DNA of 64,000 nucleotides from positions 143,508 through 207,507 of the forward strand of contig NZ_KQ948024.1 in assembly GCF_001513965.1 (NCBI RefSeq), read 5' to 3'. This document shows positions 41,295-50,087 of the stretch, one piece after another. Positions within the stretch are counted from its first letter, which is position 1; every line of letters begins with the position of its first letter. A program made the position numbers and the translations under genes. The notes under the pieces are model-generated. The model had not been told where the DNA came from, did no database searches, and was given only the letters and a program-made list of their open reading frames with translations. This stretch comes from Streptomyces cellostaticus (lineage in GTDB: Bacteria; Actinomycetota; Actinomycetes; Streptomycetales; Streptomycetaceae).

Positions 41295-41727
41295 GGCGTC
41301 CGTCGCGGGAGCGACCATCGAGCTGGAGAACCTGCCCACACGGTATCCGGGCCATCCGCAGCCGGCCGTGGACAACGTGAGCATGGAGATCAAGGCCGGC
41401 GAGACGGTGATCTTCGTCGGCCCGTCGGGCTGCGGGAAGTCCGCGACGCTCAAGATGATCAACCGGCTGACTGAGCCGACCGGCGGCCGCATCCGCATCG
41501 ACGGCGAGGACGTCACCGCCATCGACGCGGTGAGGCTGCGCCGCAAGGTCGGGTACGCCATCCGGTCACGGGGGGACCGGATCGCCGTTCCGCGCGAGCG
41601 CTCGCACATCGCCCGGTCGGAGGCCGGCCGGCTGGAGGCCATGGAGGCGCAGGCCGAGCTGGAGGAGGCCCGCGCCCAGCGGACCCACTTCGAGCAGGAG
41701 TGCCACGGCGGGGAGGAGAAGGCGTGA
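41287..41727 (+). pseudogene. Osmoprotectant ABC transporter ATPase with internal deletion
   Basis: An open frame of 146 residues where the family has ~350-400. Walker A (FVGPSGCGKSATLK) and the following helix are present up to RRKVGYAI. The frame then jumps to RGDRIAVPRERSHIA, a sequence that in intact OpuCA/ProV proteins lies after the H-loop. The Q-loop, LSGGQ signature, Walker B and H-loop, about 120-130 residues, are missing at about 41560-41575. The C-terminal CBS region is also absent, replaced by a short Glu/Ala-rich tail. It cannot hydrolyse ATP, so it is a decayed gene despite the intact reading frame. Confidence 0.85.
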
Positions 41728-42614
41728 GCACCGCCGAGCAGCAGCGCCGCCCCGAGGGCGAGGACGAGGCCGAGGCCGAGGGGCTCTCCCGCCGCGACGA
41801 GGTCGAGGAGCTCGCCTTCCCGGACGAGGCAGAGGCAGAGCAGGACGCCCCGTCGCCGTGGCAGCCTCCGCCCCTGCGCCGCCCGACCTGGCAGCGGCTG
41901 ACCCTCCTGCCCGCGTTCCTGGTCGCCCTGCTCCTCGCCACCTGCCTCTGGTTCCGGCAGGCGGACCTCGACACCGTCTCCGAGAACGCGCTGTCCGGCG
42001 GTCAGGTCTCCCGGGCGCTGTGGCAGCACGTGAAGCTGACGGTGATCTCGACCTTCTTCGTGCTCGTCATCGCCGTCCCGCTGGGCATCCTGCTCACCCG
42101 CCGGGCCTTCCGGAAAGCCACCCGGGTGGCGATGACGATCGCCGGCATGGGCCAGGCGACCCCGGCGATCGGCCTGCTGGCGCTGCTGGTGATCTGGCTC
42201 GGCACCGGTACGAAGGCGGCCCTGACCGGCATGGTCGTCTACGCCGTCCTGCCGGTCCTCGCCCACACGATCGCGGGCCTGAAGGCCGGCGACCCGACCC
42301 TGCTGCAGGCGGCCCGCGGCATCGGCATGTCCCCGTTCGGCGTGCTCGCCCGCGTCGAACTCCCCCTCGCCGTCCCGCTGATCCTCGCGGGCGTCCGCAC
42401 CGCCCTGGTCCTCGACGTCGGTACGGCGACCCTGGCGACCTTCGGCGGAGGCGGCGGCCTCGGCGTGCTGATCACCACGGGCATCACCCATCGGCGCATG
42501 CCCGTGCTGGTGCTCGGCGCGATCCTCACCATCGCCCTCGCCCTGCTGGTCGACTGGCTGGCCTCGCTGGCGGAAGTGGTGCTGCGGCCGCGGGGGCTGG
42601 AGGCGGGGAGATGA
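41724..42614 (+). CDS. Osmoprotectant/glycine betaine ABC transporter permease 2
   Basis: A 296-residue permease. A charged N-terminal cytoplasmic region (~60 residues, Glu/Ala-rich) precedes about six membrane helices and the EAA-loop LLQAARGIGMSPFGVLARVELPLAVPLI. The GTG at 41724 overlaps the end of the ATPase remnant by four bases, and the 3' end overlaps the binding-protein stub by four. The gene looks intact, but the transporter as a whole lacks a working ATPase. Confidence 0.85.
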   Translation: MSTAEQQRRPEGEDEAEAEGLSRRDEVEELAFPDEAEAEQDAPSPWQPPPLRRPTWQRLTLLPAFLVALLLATCLWFRQADLDTVSENALSGGQVSRALWQHVKLTVISTFFVLVIAVPLGILLTRRAFRKATRVAMTIAGMGQATPAIGLLALLVIWLGTGTKAALTGMVVYAVLPVLAHTIAGLKAGDPTLLQAARGIGMSPFGVLARVELPLAVPLILAGVRTALVLDVGTATLATFGGGGGLGVLITTGITHRRMPVLVLGAILTIALALLVDWLASLAEVVLRPRGLEAGR

Positions 42615-42709
42615 GACGCCGTCCCGGTCCGCTGCCGGCCGCGCTGCTGGTCGTACCGTCCGGGTGCGGGCTGACCAGTGGCCCGGGATCCAGGCCGGAC
42701 AGGTCCTAG
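42611..42709 (+). pseudogene. Truncated osmoprotectant-binding lipoprotein (signal peptide only)
   Basis: A 32-codon ORF beginning at ATG 42611, overlapping the permease stop by four bases exactly where the ProX/OpuCC gene is expected. It encodes a basic start, hydrophobic core and lipobox-like VVPSGCGL, then ends at TAG 42707-42709 against the convergent Lon-like gene. The ~270-residue ligand-binding domain is gone. Best read as the 5' remnant of the substrate-binding protein gene. Confidence 0.75.
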
Positions 42710-43497
42710 CAGCTCGGGACCGAACCCTTGCCCTTCTCCAGGGCCGTCAGGGCGTTCACCGCGCCCTTGAGTGTGGTCACCGCGACCAGCCGCAGGCCCT
42801 TCGGCAGCTCCGCCTTGGCATCGGTGCACTCGTCCTTCGGTACCAGGAAGATGCTCGCCCCGTCCCGCCGCGCGGCCTGCGTCTTCAGGGCCACCCCGCC
42901 GACCGCGCCGACCTTGCCGCCGGCGTCGATCGTGCCCGTACCGGCGATGGTGCGCCCGCCCGTGAGGTCGCCGCCGCTGCCGTCGCCGTCCAGCTTGTCG
43001 ATGATCCCCAGGGTGAACAGCAGCCCCGCGCTGGGCCCGCCCACATCGGCGAGCTTCAGCTTGACCTTGACCTTGTCGGCGCTCAGGTCCAGGTACTTCA
43101 GCGCCGCCGCGGTCGCCGCGTCCTGGGACTGCTGCATCTGCTCCGCGTTGTGCTTCTCGATCTCCTTGATGTTGTTGCCGCTCGGGTAGACCGCGTCGCG
43201 GGGCATGACGGCCCGGTCCGTGCGGAACCAGTTGTCGAACACGTCCCCGAGGGACACCCGCGCCTCCGGGCCGGTCGCCACGATGGTCGTCATCCGCAGC
43301 TGCCCGCTGGTCTTGCGGGTCGGCGCGCCGGAGACGGTGATCACCGGGGTGCCCTGGTTCTCGCCGAGCACGTTCGCCGTCATCCCGGGCTGTGCCACCG
43401 AGAACGGCAGCGGCGCGAACGCCGCCGTGGCGAGCAGGGCCACGACGGGCAGGGCGCAGACGGCGACGGCCTGGGGGCGCGTGAGACGTGAGAGCAC
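42706..43497 (-). CDS. Membrane-anchored Lon-like (S16) serine protease, YlbL-related
   Basis: A 263-residue protein with an N-terminal membrane anchor (AVAVCALPVVALLATAAFA), then ~110 residues resembling the YlbL N-domain (PGMTANVLGENQGTPVITV). The last ~130 residues form a Lon-type proteolytic domain: catalytic Ser in VGGPSAGLLFTLGIID and Lys in GVALKTQAARRDGA. YlbL proteins usually have a PDZ domain between these parts; none is visible here and the protein is ~80 residues shorter. The active site faces outside the cell. Confidence 0.85.
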   Translation of the reverse strand: MLSRLTRPQAVAVCALPVVALLATAAFAPLPFSVAQPGMTANVLGENQGTPVITVSGAPTRKTSGQLRMTTIVATGPEARVSLGDVFDNWFRTDRAVMPRDAVYPSGNNIKEIEKHNAEQMQQSQDAATAAALKYLDLSADKVKVKLKLADVGGPSAGLLFTLGIIDKLDGDGSGGDLTGGRTIAGTGTIDAGGKVGAVGGVALKTQAARRDGASIFLVPKDECTDAKAELPKGLRLVAVTTLKGAVNALTALEKGKGSVPSC

Positions 43498-43539
43498 GGA
43501 GTCAATCTAACGTGACGCCCCGTTTCGGCCACCGGCCCC

Positions 43540-44649
43540 TCACCCCGCGTACAGGTCCCGGCGTGCCCGGGTGAAGCGCCGCAGCGCGTCCGGGAGCGGC
43601 TCGATGCCGATGCCGGGCGTGTCCGGCACCGGGAGATGGCCGTCCTGAAGGACGAACGGCTCGGTGATGTCCTCGGCGAAGTAGCGGGAGGAGGCCGAGG
43701 TGTCGCCCGGGAGGGTGCAGCCGGGCAGGGCGGCGAGGGCCAGATTGGGGGCACGGCCGATGCCCGTCTCCAGCATGCCGCCGCACCACACCGGGACCCC
43801 GTGGGCGTGGGCCACGTCGTGCACGCGGCGGGCCTCCAGGTAGCCGCCGACCCGGGCGGGCTTGACGTTCACCGCCCGGCAGGCGTCCATGGCGATCGCG
43901 GACGCGGTGTCGCGGGCGTGGTGCAGGGACTCGTCCAGGCAGACAGGGGTCGCCAGGCGCTTCTGGAGCTGTGCGTGGGCGTGGAGGTTGTTCTCCTCCA
44001 GCGGTTCCTCGATCAGCAGCAGCCCGAACTCGTCGAGGCGCCGCAGCTGCTCGGCGTCGCCGAGGGTGTAGGCGGTGTTGGCGTCGACCTGGAGGGGCAG
44101 CTCGGCGCCGAAGCGCTCGCGGACCGCCCGGACCGGTGCGAGGTCCCAGCCGGGTTCGATCTTCAGCTTGATGCGGACGTACCCCTCGGCGAGGTAGCGC
44201 TCCACGTCGTCCAGGAGTTCGGGCACGGAGTTCTTGATGCCGACGGAGACCCCGGCGGGCACCCGGTCCCGTACGGCGCCCAGGTAGGTGGCGAGCGGCA
44301 TGCCGTGCGCCCGCAGCTCGGCGTCCAGCACGGCCGTCTCCAGAGCCGCCTTGGCCAGCTCGTGCCCCTTGATCTTCGCCGTGGCGGGGGCCAGCGCGGC
44401 CGTGGTGAGGTGCGGGAGAGCGGCCGCGCGGGGCAGCAGGAAGTCCCGCAGCACGATCTCGGCGCCGGCCACGAACTCCGAGCAGTACAGCGGCTCGGGG
44501 TCGGCCGCGAACTCCGACCAGCCCTCGGCCGCGTCCGTGACGACGTGCAGGAGGAAGGTGTCCTTCGTCGTCATCGTGCCGAAGGACGTACGGAAGGAGG
44601 TGACCAGCGGGATCGCCACGTGCACGATCTCGACGCGCTCCAGCTTCAT
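43540..44649 (-). CDS. Enolase-superfamily racemase: N-succinylamino acid racemase / o-succinylbenzoate synthase type
   Basis: A 369-residue MLE-subgroup enzyme. The catalytic KxK is RIKLKIEPGWD; metal ligands are in PLQVDANTAYT, LIEEPLEEN and VCLDESL, and the second Lys in NVKPARVGG. The family interconverts N-succinyl amino acids and/or makes o-succinylbenzoate. Streptomyces makes menaquinone by the futalosine route, so racemase activity is more likely than MenC. The upstream GNAT gene overlaps by ATGA, as in NSAR/succinyltransferase pairs. Confidence 0.88.
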   Translation of the reverse strand: MKLERVEIVHVAIPLVTSFRTSFGTMTTKDTFLLHVVTDAAEGWSEFAADPEPLYCSEFVAGAEIVLRDFLLPRAAALPHLTTAALAPATAKIKGHELAKAALETAVLDAELRAHGMPLATYLGAVRDRVPAGVSVGIKNSVPELLDDVERYLAEGYVRIKLKIEPGWDLAPVRAVRERFGAELPLQVDANTAYTLGDAEQLRRLDEFGLLLIEEPLEENNLHAHAQLQKRLATPVCLDESLHHARDTASAIAMDACRAVNVKPARVGGYLEARRVHDVAHAHGVPVWCGGMLETGIGRAPNLALAALPGCTLPGDTSASSRYFAEDITEPFVLQDGHLPVPDTPGIGIEPLPDALRRFTRARRDLYAG

Positions 44650-45449
44650 ACGGCGCTCCCCTCCGTCCGGGTGAGCGTGTACCAGCCGTCGCGGGACATG
44701 CCCGTCGCCCGGAAGCCCTCCGCGAAGGCCTCCAGGAACACCTCGCGCACGGCGTGCCGCCAGCGCAGGGCCAGGACGGGGTCGGCGGCGCGCAGCGTGA
44801 CGATGTCGTCGGGGACGCGGCACCACACGTACTGGTCGTCACGGCGGGCGAGGATGCCGCCGTCGGGGGCCGTGTGCGTGGCGGGCGCCAGGTCACGGTC
44901 ATCCGTGTCGTACGAGGTCGTGGGCGCCGCAAGCTCCCAGGTGACCGTCAGCCGGTCGCTCTCGTCACCGTCGTTCACGCCGTCCGTCATGGGGCCGTAG
45001 AAGTCGACCAGGTACTCCGTGCCGACGGCACCCAGCTTGACCAGGTTGAAGCGGGCGTTGCGGCCGACCAGCGGGTCGAAGGTCCAGCGCATGGTGCGGG
45101 CTCCGACGCCGAGGGCCCAGTCGCGCTGGGCGCGCTTCACCGCGTGCCCGAGGCCCCGGTCGGCGGCGGCCACCAGGGAGTACGTGCTCTGCTCCGGGCC
45201 GAGGACGGCTACGGAGGCCCCGGCCGGCCGGCACCCGTCGTACGCGGCGTGCACGGCGCCGCCCGCGTGCACCAGGCTGTGCAGCACCTCGGCCGGGTAG
45301 GGCGGGGCGGTGCGCGGGGTGTGCCACACGTCGCTGAAGTAGTCGGCCACGGCCGCGAGCCCGGCGACGTCGTGGACGGTGCGGACGGTGACTTCTGCCG
45401 TCATGACTGCTGCCGTCATCACTCCTGCTGTCATCACTCCTGCTGTCAT
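44646..45449 (-). CDS. GNAT-like acyltransferase coupled to the racemase
   Basis: A 267-residue protein from ATG 45449. It matches the GNAT-family proteins that accompany N-succinylamino acid racemases (VHDVAGLAAVADYFSDVWHTP, RTMRWTFDPLVGRNARFNL, LGAVGTEYLVDFYGPMTDG). Likely role: N-acylation (succinylation) of D-amino acids before racemisation. The N terminus has four in-frame ATGs spaced 15 nt (45449, 45434, 45419, 45404) in a tandem repeat, so the true start is ambiguous. It overlaps the racemase gene by four bases (ATGA). Confidence 0.8.
   Translation of the reverse strand: MTAGVMTAGVMTAAVMTAEVTVRTVHDVAGLAAVADYFSDVWHTPRTAPPYPAEVLHSLVHAGGAVHAAYDGCRPAGASVAVLGPEQSTYSLVAAADRGLGHAVKRAQRDWALGVGARTMRWTFDPLVGRNARFNLVKLGAVGTEYLVDFYGPMTDGVNDGDESDRLTVTWELAAPTTSYDTDDRDLAPATHTAPDGGILARRDDQYVWCRVPDDIVTLRAADPVLALRWRHAVREVFLEAFAEGFRATGMSRDGWYTLTRTEGSAV
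45402..45449 (-). repeat. 15-bp tandem repeat carrying four in-frame start codons
   Basis: Three units of ATGACAGCAGGAGTG type, then a fourth ATG, each encoding MTAGV/MTAAV/MTAEV. The first two units also contain an AGGAG sequence just before the next ATG. Copy number changes would keep the frame but change the number of starts. Confidence 0.85.
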
Positions 45450-45551
45450 GGGGACGAGTCTCGGGGGCCGCGAAAGGCCGTGTGTTGTGCAGGCGGCCAA
45501 GACATGCCTACGTTCGTTGCAGCATCAGCCAAGCCGCCCCCGAGGACTCCC

Positions 45552-47093
45552 ATGGACGCGTGCACGCTCGGCGATCTCCTGGACGTCGTCGGCGGCTCCA
45601 CCCTGCGCCTGCACACCGCACCCGCCGGGCCCGGCGTGCCGGTCACCGAGGCGGTGCTCCACGACGGCCGCACCCCGCTCCCCCGGCTGCCGGGCGGGCT
45701 GCTGCTGGCGGTCGGGGTGCCGGCCGCGGAGGCGGGGCCGCTGGTGCGGGCGGCGGCCGAGGCGGGGCTGACCGGGGTCGTGGTGCGGGGCGCGGACGGG
45801 CCCGTCGGGGAGGCGCAGGCGCACGGTGTGGCGCTGCTGTCGGTCGCCGAGGACGAGGCCTGGCACCACGTGCACCTGCTGCTGGCCTCGGCCATCGGCG
45901 CCGGGCCCGCCGTCTCCTCCGACACCGGCCTGGGCGACCTGTTCGCGCTGGCCGACGCGATCGCGGCGGGGGTCGGCGGGGCCACCGCCATCGAGGACCC
46001 CCGGCAGCGGATCCTCGCCTACTCGACCGTCCCCGGCCAGCCGGTGGACGAGGACCGGCGGCAGGGCATCCTCGGCCTTCAGGTGCCGGCCGGCCCGGAG
46101 AACACCGAGCAGTACCGGCTGCTGTTCGCGGCCGGCCGGCCGGTGCGGCTGCCCGCGCTGACCCGTTCCGGCCTGCCCCGCCTTGCGGTGCCGGTGCGGG
46201 CCGGCGGGGAGACGCTCGGCTCCGTCTGGGTGATCGACGACGGCTCTCTCGGCCCCGACGCCGAGGACACCCTCGCCCAGGGCGCCGCCACGGCCGCCCT
46301 GCTCCTGCTGCGGGCCCGCGCCGCCCGCGAACTGGCCCGGCACCGGGGCAGCGACCTGCTGCGCCGCCTGCTGGCGGGCACGGCGGACGCACCGACGGCC
46401 GCGCACCGCCTCGGGGTCACGGGCCCGGCCCGGGTGGCCGCCTTCGTCCTGGACTCCGCCGCGAGCGTCCCGGACGCCGAGCGCACCGCGCTGCGCCTGC
46501 TGGACGTCGTACGCCTGCAGTGCGAGGCTCGGTACGGGCGGCACGCGTGCGTGCTGGTGGACGGGGTGGTGTACGCCGTCCTTCCGGGGCCCGGCGAGCG
46601 GCACAAGCGGCTGGCCGAGGACATCGTCGGGCGGGCCGGGCAGACGCTGCGGGTGCCGGTGCGGGCGGCTCTCGGCGAGGTGGTGCCGGACGCGGGCGGC
46701 CTCGCGGACTCCCGAGCCGATGCGGACCTGGTGCTGCGGGTCCTGGACGCCGCTCGGCCGGTCGCCGCGGTGGACGAGGTGCGCCCGCGCGTGACGCTGC
46801 TGCGGCTGGCCGAAGTGCTGCGGGAGCGGCGGGAGTTGAGCGCGGGCGCGTGGCAGCGGGTGCTGGCGTACGACGCCGGGCACGGTACGGAGTACGCCCG
46901 CACGCTGGTCTGCTGGTTCGAGGCGGGCTGCGACATGGCGGGCGCGGCGAAGCTGCTCGCCGTGCACCCCAACACCTGCCGCTACCGCCTCAAGCAGCTC
47001 GGACAGCACACCGGGGTCGACCTGGACGACCCCGACGAACGGCTGGTGCTGTGGCTTCAGCTGAGGACGCTGGCCGGGCTCGGCGGCGGTTGA
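45552..47093 (+). CDS. PucR family transcriptional regulator
   Basis: A 513-residue regulator. The N-terminal PucR-like domain (TLGDLLDVVGGSTLRLHTA), a central GAF/GGDEF-like region, and a C-terminal HTH_30 (LVCWFEAGCDMAGAAKLLAVHPNTCRYRL) are in order. It is divergent from the GNAT/racemase pair and so is the likely regulator of that pair. PucR proteins respond to nitrogen-source metabolites such as purines or amino acids. ATG 45552 is chosen because the domain begins there; another ATG at 45504 would add 16 residues. Confidence 0.88.
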   Translation: MDACTLGDLLDVVGGSTLRLHTAPAGPGVPVTEAVLHDGRTPLPRLPGGLLLAVGVPAAEAGPLVRAAAEAGLTGVVVRGADGPVGEAQAHGVALLSVAEDEAWHHVHLLLASAIGAGPAVSSDTGLGDLFALADAIAAGVGGATAIEDPRQRILAYSTVPGQPVDEDRRQGILGLQVPAGPENTEQYRLLFAAGRPVRLPALTRSGLPRLAVPVRAGGETLGSVWVIDDGSLGPDAEDTLAQGAATAALLLLRARAARELARHRGSDLLRRLLAGTADAPTAAHRLGVTGPARVAAFVLDSAASVPDAERTALRLLDVVRLQCEARYGRHACVLVDGVVYAVLPGPGERHKRLAEDIVGRAGQTLRVPVRAALGEVVPDAGGLADSRADADLVLRVLDAARPVAAVDEVRPRVTLLRLAEVLRERRELSAGAWQRVLAYDAGHGTEYARTLVCWFEAGCDMAGAAKLLAVHPNTCRYRLKQLGQHTGVDLDDPDERLVLWLQLRTLAGLGGG

Positions 47094-47099
47094 CCCCGC

Positions 47100-47741
47100 T
47101 CAGCGCAACGCTTCCGCGACCTCCCGAGCCGCATCCACCACCCGCGGCCCCACCCTCTCCGGCACGGAGTCCGCGAGCATCACCACACCCACACTGCCCT
47201 CGACCCCGGTCACACCGATGAGCGGCGCCGCAGCCCCGCTCGCCCCGGCCTCCAGCTCTCCGTGCGTGAGCGTGTACCCGGGGTCGGCCGACGGCGACTG
47301 CCGCGCGGCGAGTATCGCCCTGCCCGCAGCCCCCCGGTCCAGCGGATGCCGGAAACCGGCCCGGTAGGCCACGTGATAGTCCGTCCATGTCGGCTCGACC
47401 ACGGCGACGGCCAGCGCCTCGGTCCCGTCCACCAGCGTCAGATGCGCCGTCGCCCCGATGTCCTCGGCGAGCGAGCGCAGCGCGGGCAGCGCGGCCTCCC
47501 GTACCAGCGGATGCACCTGGCGGCCAAGGCGCAGCACCCCCAGACCGACCCTGGCTCGCCCACCCAGGTCACGCCGTACGAGCGCGTGCTGCTCCAGCGT
47601 GGCGAGCAACCGGTACACCACGGTCCGGTTCACGCCCAGTTTGTTGGAAAGCTCAGTGACGGTCAGCCCGTGGTCGGTGTCGGCCAGCAGCTTGAGGACG
47701 CGCAGTCCCCGGTCGAGCGTCTGAGAGGTCTCCGCGGTCAC
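47100..47741 (-). CDS. hpdR: IclR family regulator, probable HpdR
   Basis: A 213-residue regulator. Its N-terminal winged helix (LDRGLRVLKLLADTDHGLTVTELSNKLGVNRTVVYRLLATLE) and C-terminal effector domain are complete. In S. coelicolor the IclR regulator HpdR, encoded a few genes from hppD, represses hppD and hpdA; position and size fit. Some IclR proteins of this size belong to the NdgR group instead. GTG 47741 is the probable start. Convergent with pucR-like gene, 6 nt apart. Confidence 0.7.
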   Translation of the reverse strand: MTAETSQTLDRGLRVLKLLADTDHGLTVTELSNKLGVNRTVVYRLLATLEQHALVRRDLGGRARVGLGVLRLGRQVHPLVREAALPALRSLAEDIGATAHLTLVDGTEALAVAVVEPTWTDYHVAYRAGFRHPLDRGAAGRAILAARQSPSADPGYTLTHGELEAGASGAAAPLIGVTGVEGSVGVVMLADSVPERVGPRVVDAAREVAEALR

Positions 47742-48023
47742 GACGCCCACTCCTTCGTGGTGAGGTCGGCGTCCCCTGAGCGGTTGAATGCGTCGCCGAG
47801 TCCCGTCGGCGACGCGCTTCAGAGGCCGCCGATCGGCAGGACGGCCCGGCGGCTCCGGACCTTGTCGCTTCACGGCTGCGCTCCGCGGCGGCGCTGCCAC
47901 GGGGCGTGTGCGTAGCGGGACAGTAGCGAAGCCGGTTCGCTGAGCGGAAGTCTCCGTCCAGAATCCGGGCAAGGCCAGATCCGGCCTGCCTGCATTCGTC
48001 CGGATACGCACACGGACCGAGGG

Positions 48024-49823
48024 TCACTTCATGCGCGTGGCCCACTCCTGCACCTTGGCGATCCGCTGCCGCAGCTGCCCCGCCGTCGCCTCCGCGCTCG
48101 GCGGCCCCCCGCACACCCGCCGCAGCTCGGTGTGAATGACACCGTGCGGCTTGCCGCTCTGGTGGACATAGGCGCTGACCATGGTGTTGAGCTGCTTGCG
48201 CAGCTCCATCATCTCCTTGTGGCTGACCACCGGCCGCCGCTCGGCGGGCAGCTCCAGCAGGTCGGCCTCGGAGTCCGGCTTCTTACGGCTGTGCGCGATC
48301 TGCCGGGCCTGCCGCTTCTGCAGCAGCATCTGCACCTGGTCGGGTTCGAGAAGCCCCGGAATCCCGAGGTAGTCCTGCTCCTCCTCGCTCCCGGGGTGGG
48401 CCTGCATGCCGAACTCGGCGCCGTCGTAGAGCACCCGGTCGAAGACGGCCTCGGACTCCAGCGCCTCGAAGGAGAACTGCTCCTGCTCGCCGGTGTCCTC
48501 GTCCTGCTGCTTGTTCGCCTCGTCCATCTCCTTCTCGGATTCGGCGTACGGGTCCTCCTCGCCCTCCTTCTTCGGCTTGTCGAGGGCGTGGTCCCGCTCC
48601 TTCTCCATCTCGTTGGCGAAGGTCAGCAGGTCGGGCACGGTCGGCAGGAACACGGACGCGGTCTCGCCGCGCCGCCGGGACCGCACGAAACGCCCGACGG
48701 CCTGCGCGAAGAAGAGGGGGGTCGAGATGGTGGTGGCGTACACCCCGACCGCGAGCCGCGGCACGTCGACGCCCTCGGACACCATCCGCACCGCGACCAT
48801 CCAGCGGTCATCGCTGCCGCTGAAGTCGTCGATCCTCTTCGAGGCGCCCGTGTCGTCGGACAGCACCAGAGTCGCCCTGGTACCGGTGATCTCGCGGATG
48901 AGCTTGGCGTAGGCGCGGGCGGAGTCCTGGTCGGAGGCGATGACGAGGGCGCCCGCGTCCGGGATGCCCTTCCTGACCTCGGTCAGCCGCTGGTCGGCGG
49001 CGCGCAGCACGCTGGGCATCCACTCGCCGCGCGGGTCGAGGGCGGTGCGCCAGGCCTGGCTGATCGCGTCCTTGGTCATCGGCTCGCCGAGCCGGGCCGC
49101 GATCTCGTCGCCGGCCTTGGTCCGCCACCGCATGTTGCCGCTGTAGGAGAGGAAGATGACGGGCCGGACGACGTGGTCGGCGAGGGCGTTGCCGTAGCCG
49201 TAGGTGTAGTCGGCGGAGGACCGGCGGATCCCGTCCGTCCCCTCCTCGTACGTGACGAAGGGGATGGGGTTGGTGTCCGACCGGAACGGCGTACCGGTCA
49301 GCGCGAGCCGCCGGGTCGCGGGCTCGAACGCCTCCAGGCACGCCTCGCCCCAGGACTTGGAGTCACCGGCGTGGTGGATCTCGTCGAGGATGACGAGGGT
49401 CTTGCGCTGCTCCACCCGGTTGCGGTGCAGCATCGGGCGCACACCGACACCCGCGTACGTGACCGCGACCCCGTCGTACTCCCTGCCGAGCGGACCGGCG
49501 CTGTACTCGGGATCGAGCTTGATCCCCACCCTCGCCGCCGCCTCGGCCCACTGCTTCTTCAGGTGCTCGGTCGGCGCGACCACGGTCACCTGCTGCACGA
49601 CGTGGTGGTGCAGCAGCCAGGAGGCGAGGGTCAGCGCGAAGGTCGTCTTGCCGGCGCCGGGCGTGGCGACGGCGAGGAAGTCGCGCGGCTGCTCCTGGAT
49701 GTACTTCTCCATCGCCCCCTGCTGCCAGGCACGCAGCTTGCTGGCGGTACCCCAGGGGGCCCGGCCCGGGAAGGCGGGCGAGAGATGGTGGGAGTGGGCG
49801 GTGGAGGCGGCGGTAGTAGTCAC
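48024..49823 (-). CDS. DEAD/DEAH-box superfamily 2 helicase
   Basis: A 599-residue helicase with motif I ATPGAGKTTFAL, motif II LDEIHHAGD, motif III LTGTPF, and motif VI QAVGRFVRSRRRGE. A Glu/Lys-rich linker (~440-490) separates the helicase core from a C-terminal helical region of unknown function. The type resembles the ComF/UvrB-like SF2 helicases conserved in actinobacteria. Start uncertain: GTG 49823 (VTTTAAS) or TTG about 49862. Confidence 0.85.
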   Translation of the reverse strand: MTTTAASTAHSHHLSPAFPGRAPWGTASKLRAWQQGAMEKYIQEQPRDFLAVATPGAGKTTFALTLASWLLHHHVVQQVTVVAPTEHLKKQWAEAAARVGIKLDPEYSAGPLGREYDGVAVTYAGVGVRPMLHRNRVEQRKTLVILDEIHHAGDSKSWGEACLEAFEPATRRLALTGTPFRSDTNPIPFVTYEEGTDGIRRSSADYTYGYGNALADHVVRPVIFLSYSGNMRWRTKAGDEIAARLGEPMTKDAISQAWRTALDPRGEWMPSVLRAADQRLTEVRKGIPDAGALVIASDQDSARAYAKLIREITGTRATLVLSDDTGASKRIDDFSGSDDRWMVAVRMVSEGVDVPRLAVGVYATTISTPLFFAQAVGRFVRSRRRGETASVFLPTVPDLLTFANEMEKERDHALDKPKKEGEEDPYAESEKEMDEANKQQDEDTGEQEQFSFEALESEAVFDRVLYDGAEFGMQAHPGSEEEQDYLGIPGLLEPDQVQMLLQKRQARQIAHSRKKPDSEADLLELPAERRPVVSHKEMMELRKQLNTMVSAYVHQSGKPHGVIHTELRRVCGGPPSAEATAGQLRQRIAKVQEWATRMK

Positions 49824-50087
49824 GGTCTCCGTGTAGGGGTCGGGCGGCTCGGCTACGTATGACAACCGGGCCACCCTACCGGCGCCCCACCCCTGCCTAC
49901 GCGCGAACAAGGCCGCCTCGCCCGCGGGTGGGACCCACGTCACAGTCGGCGCGAAGCCCGTCCGACCGGGCTGCGATCTTGGTCGCACACCCCGCGTTTC
50001 ATGAACGGCGTATGGCAGTCCCGTTGCAGCGCACCGGATTCCCTTGAGCCCCTGTCCCGCCCCGCCATACCGTCATTCCACGAACAC

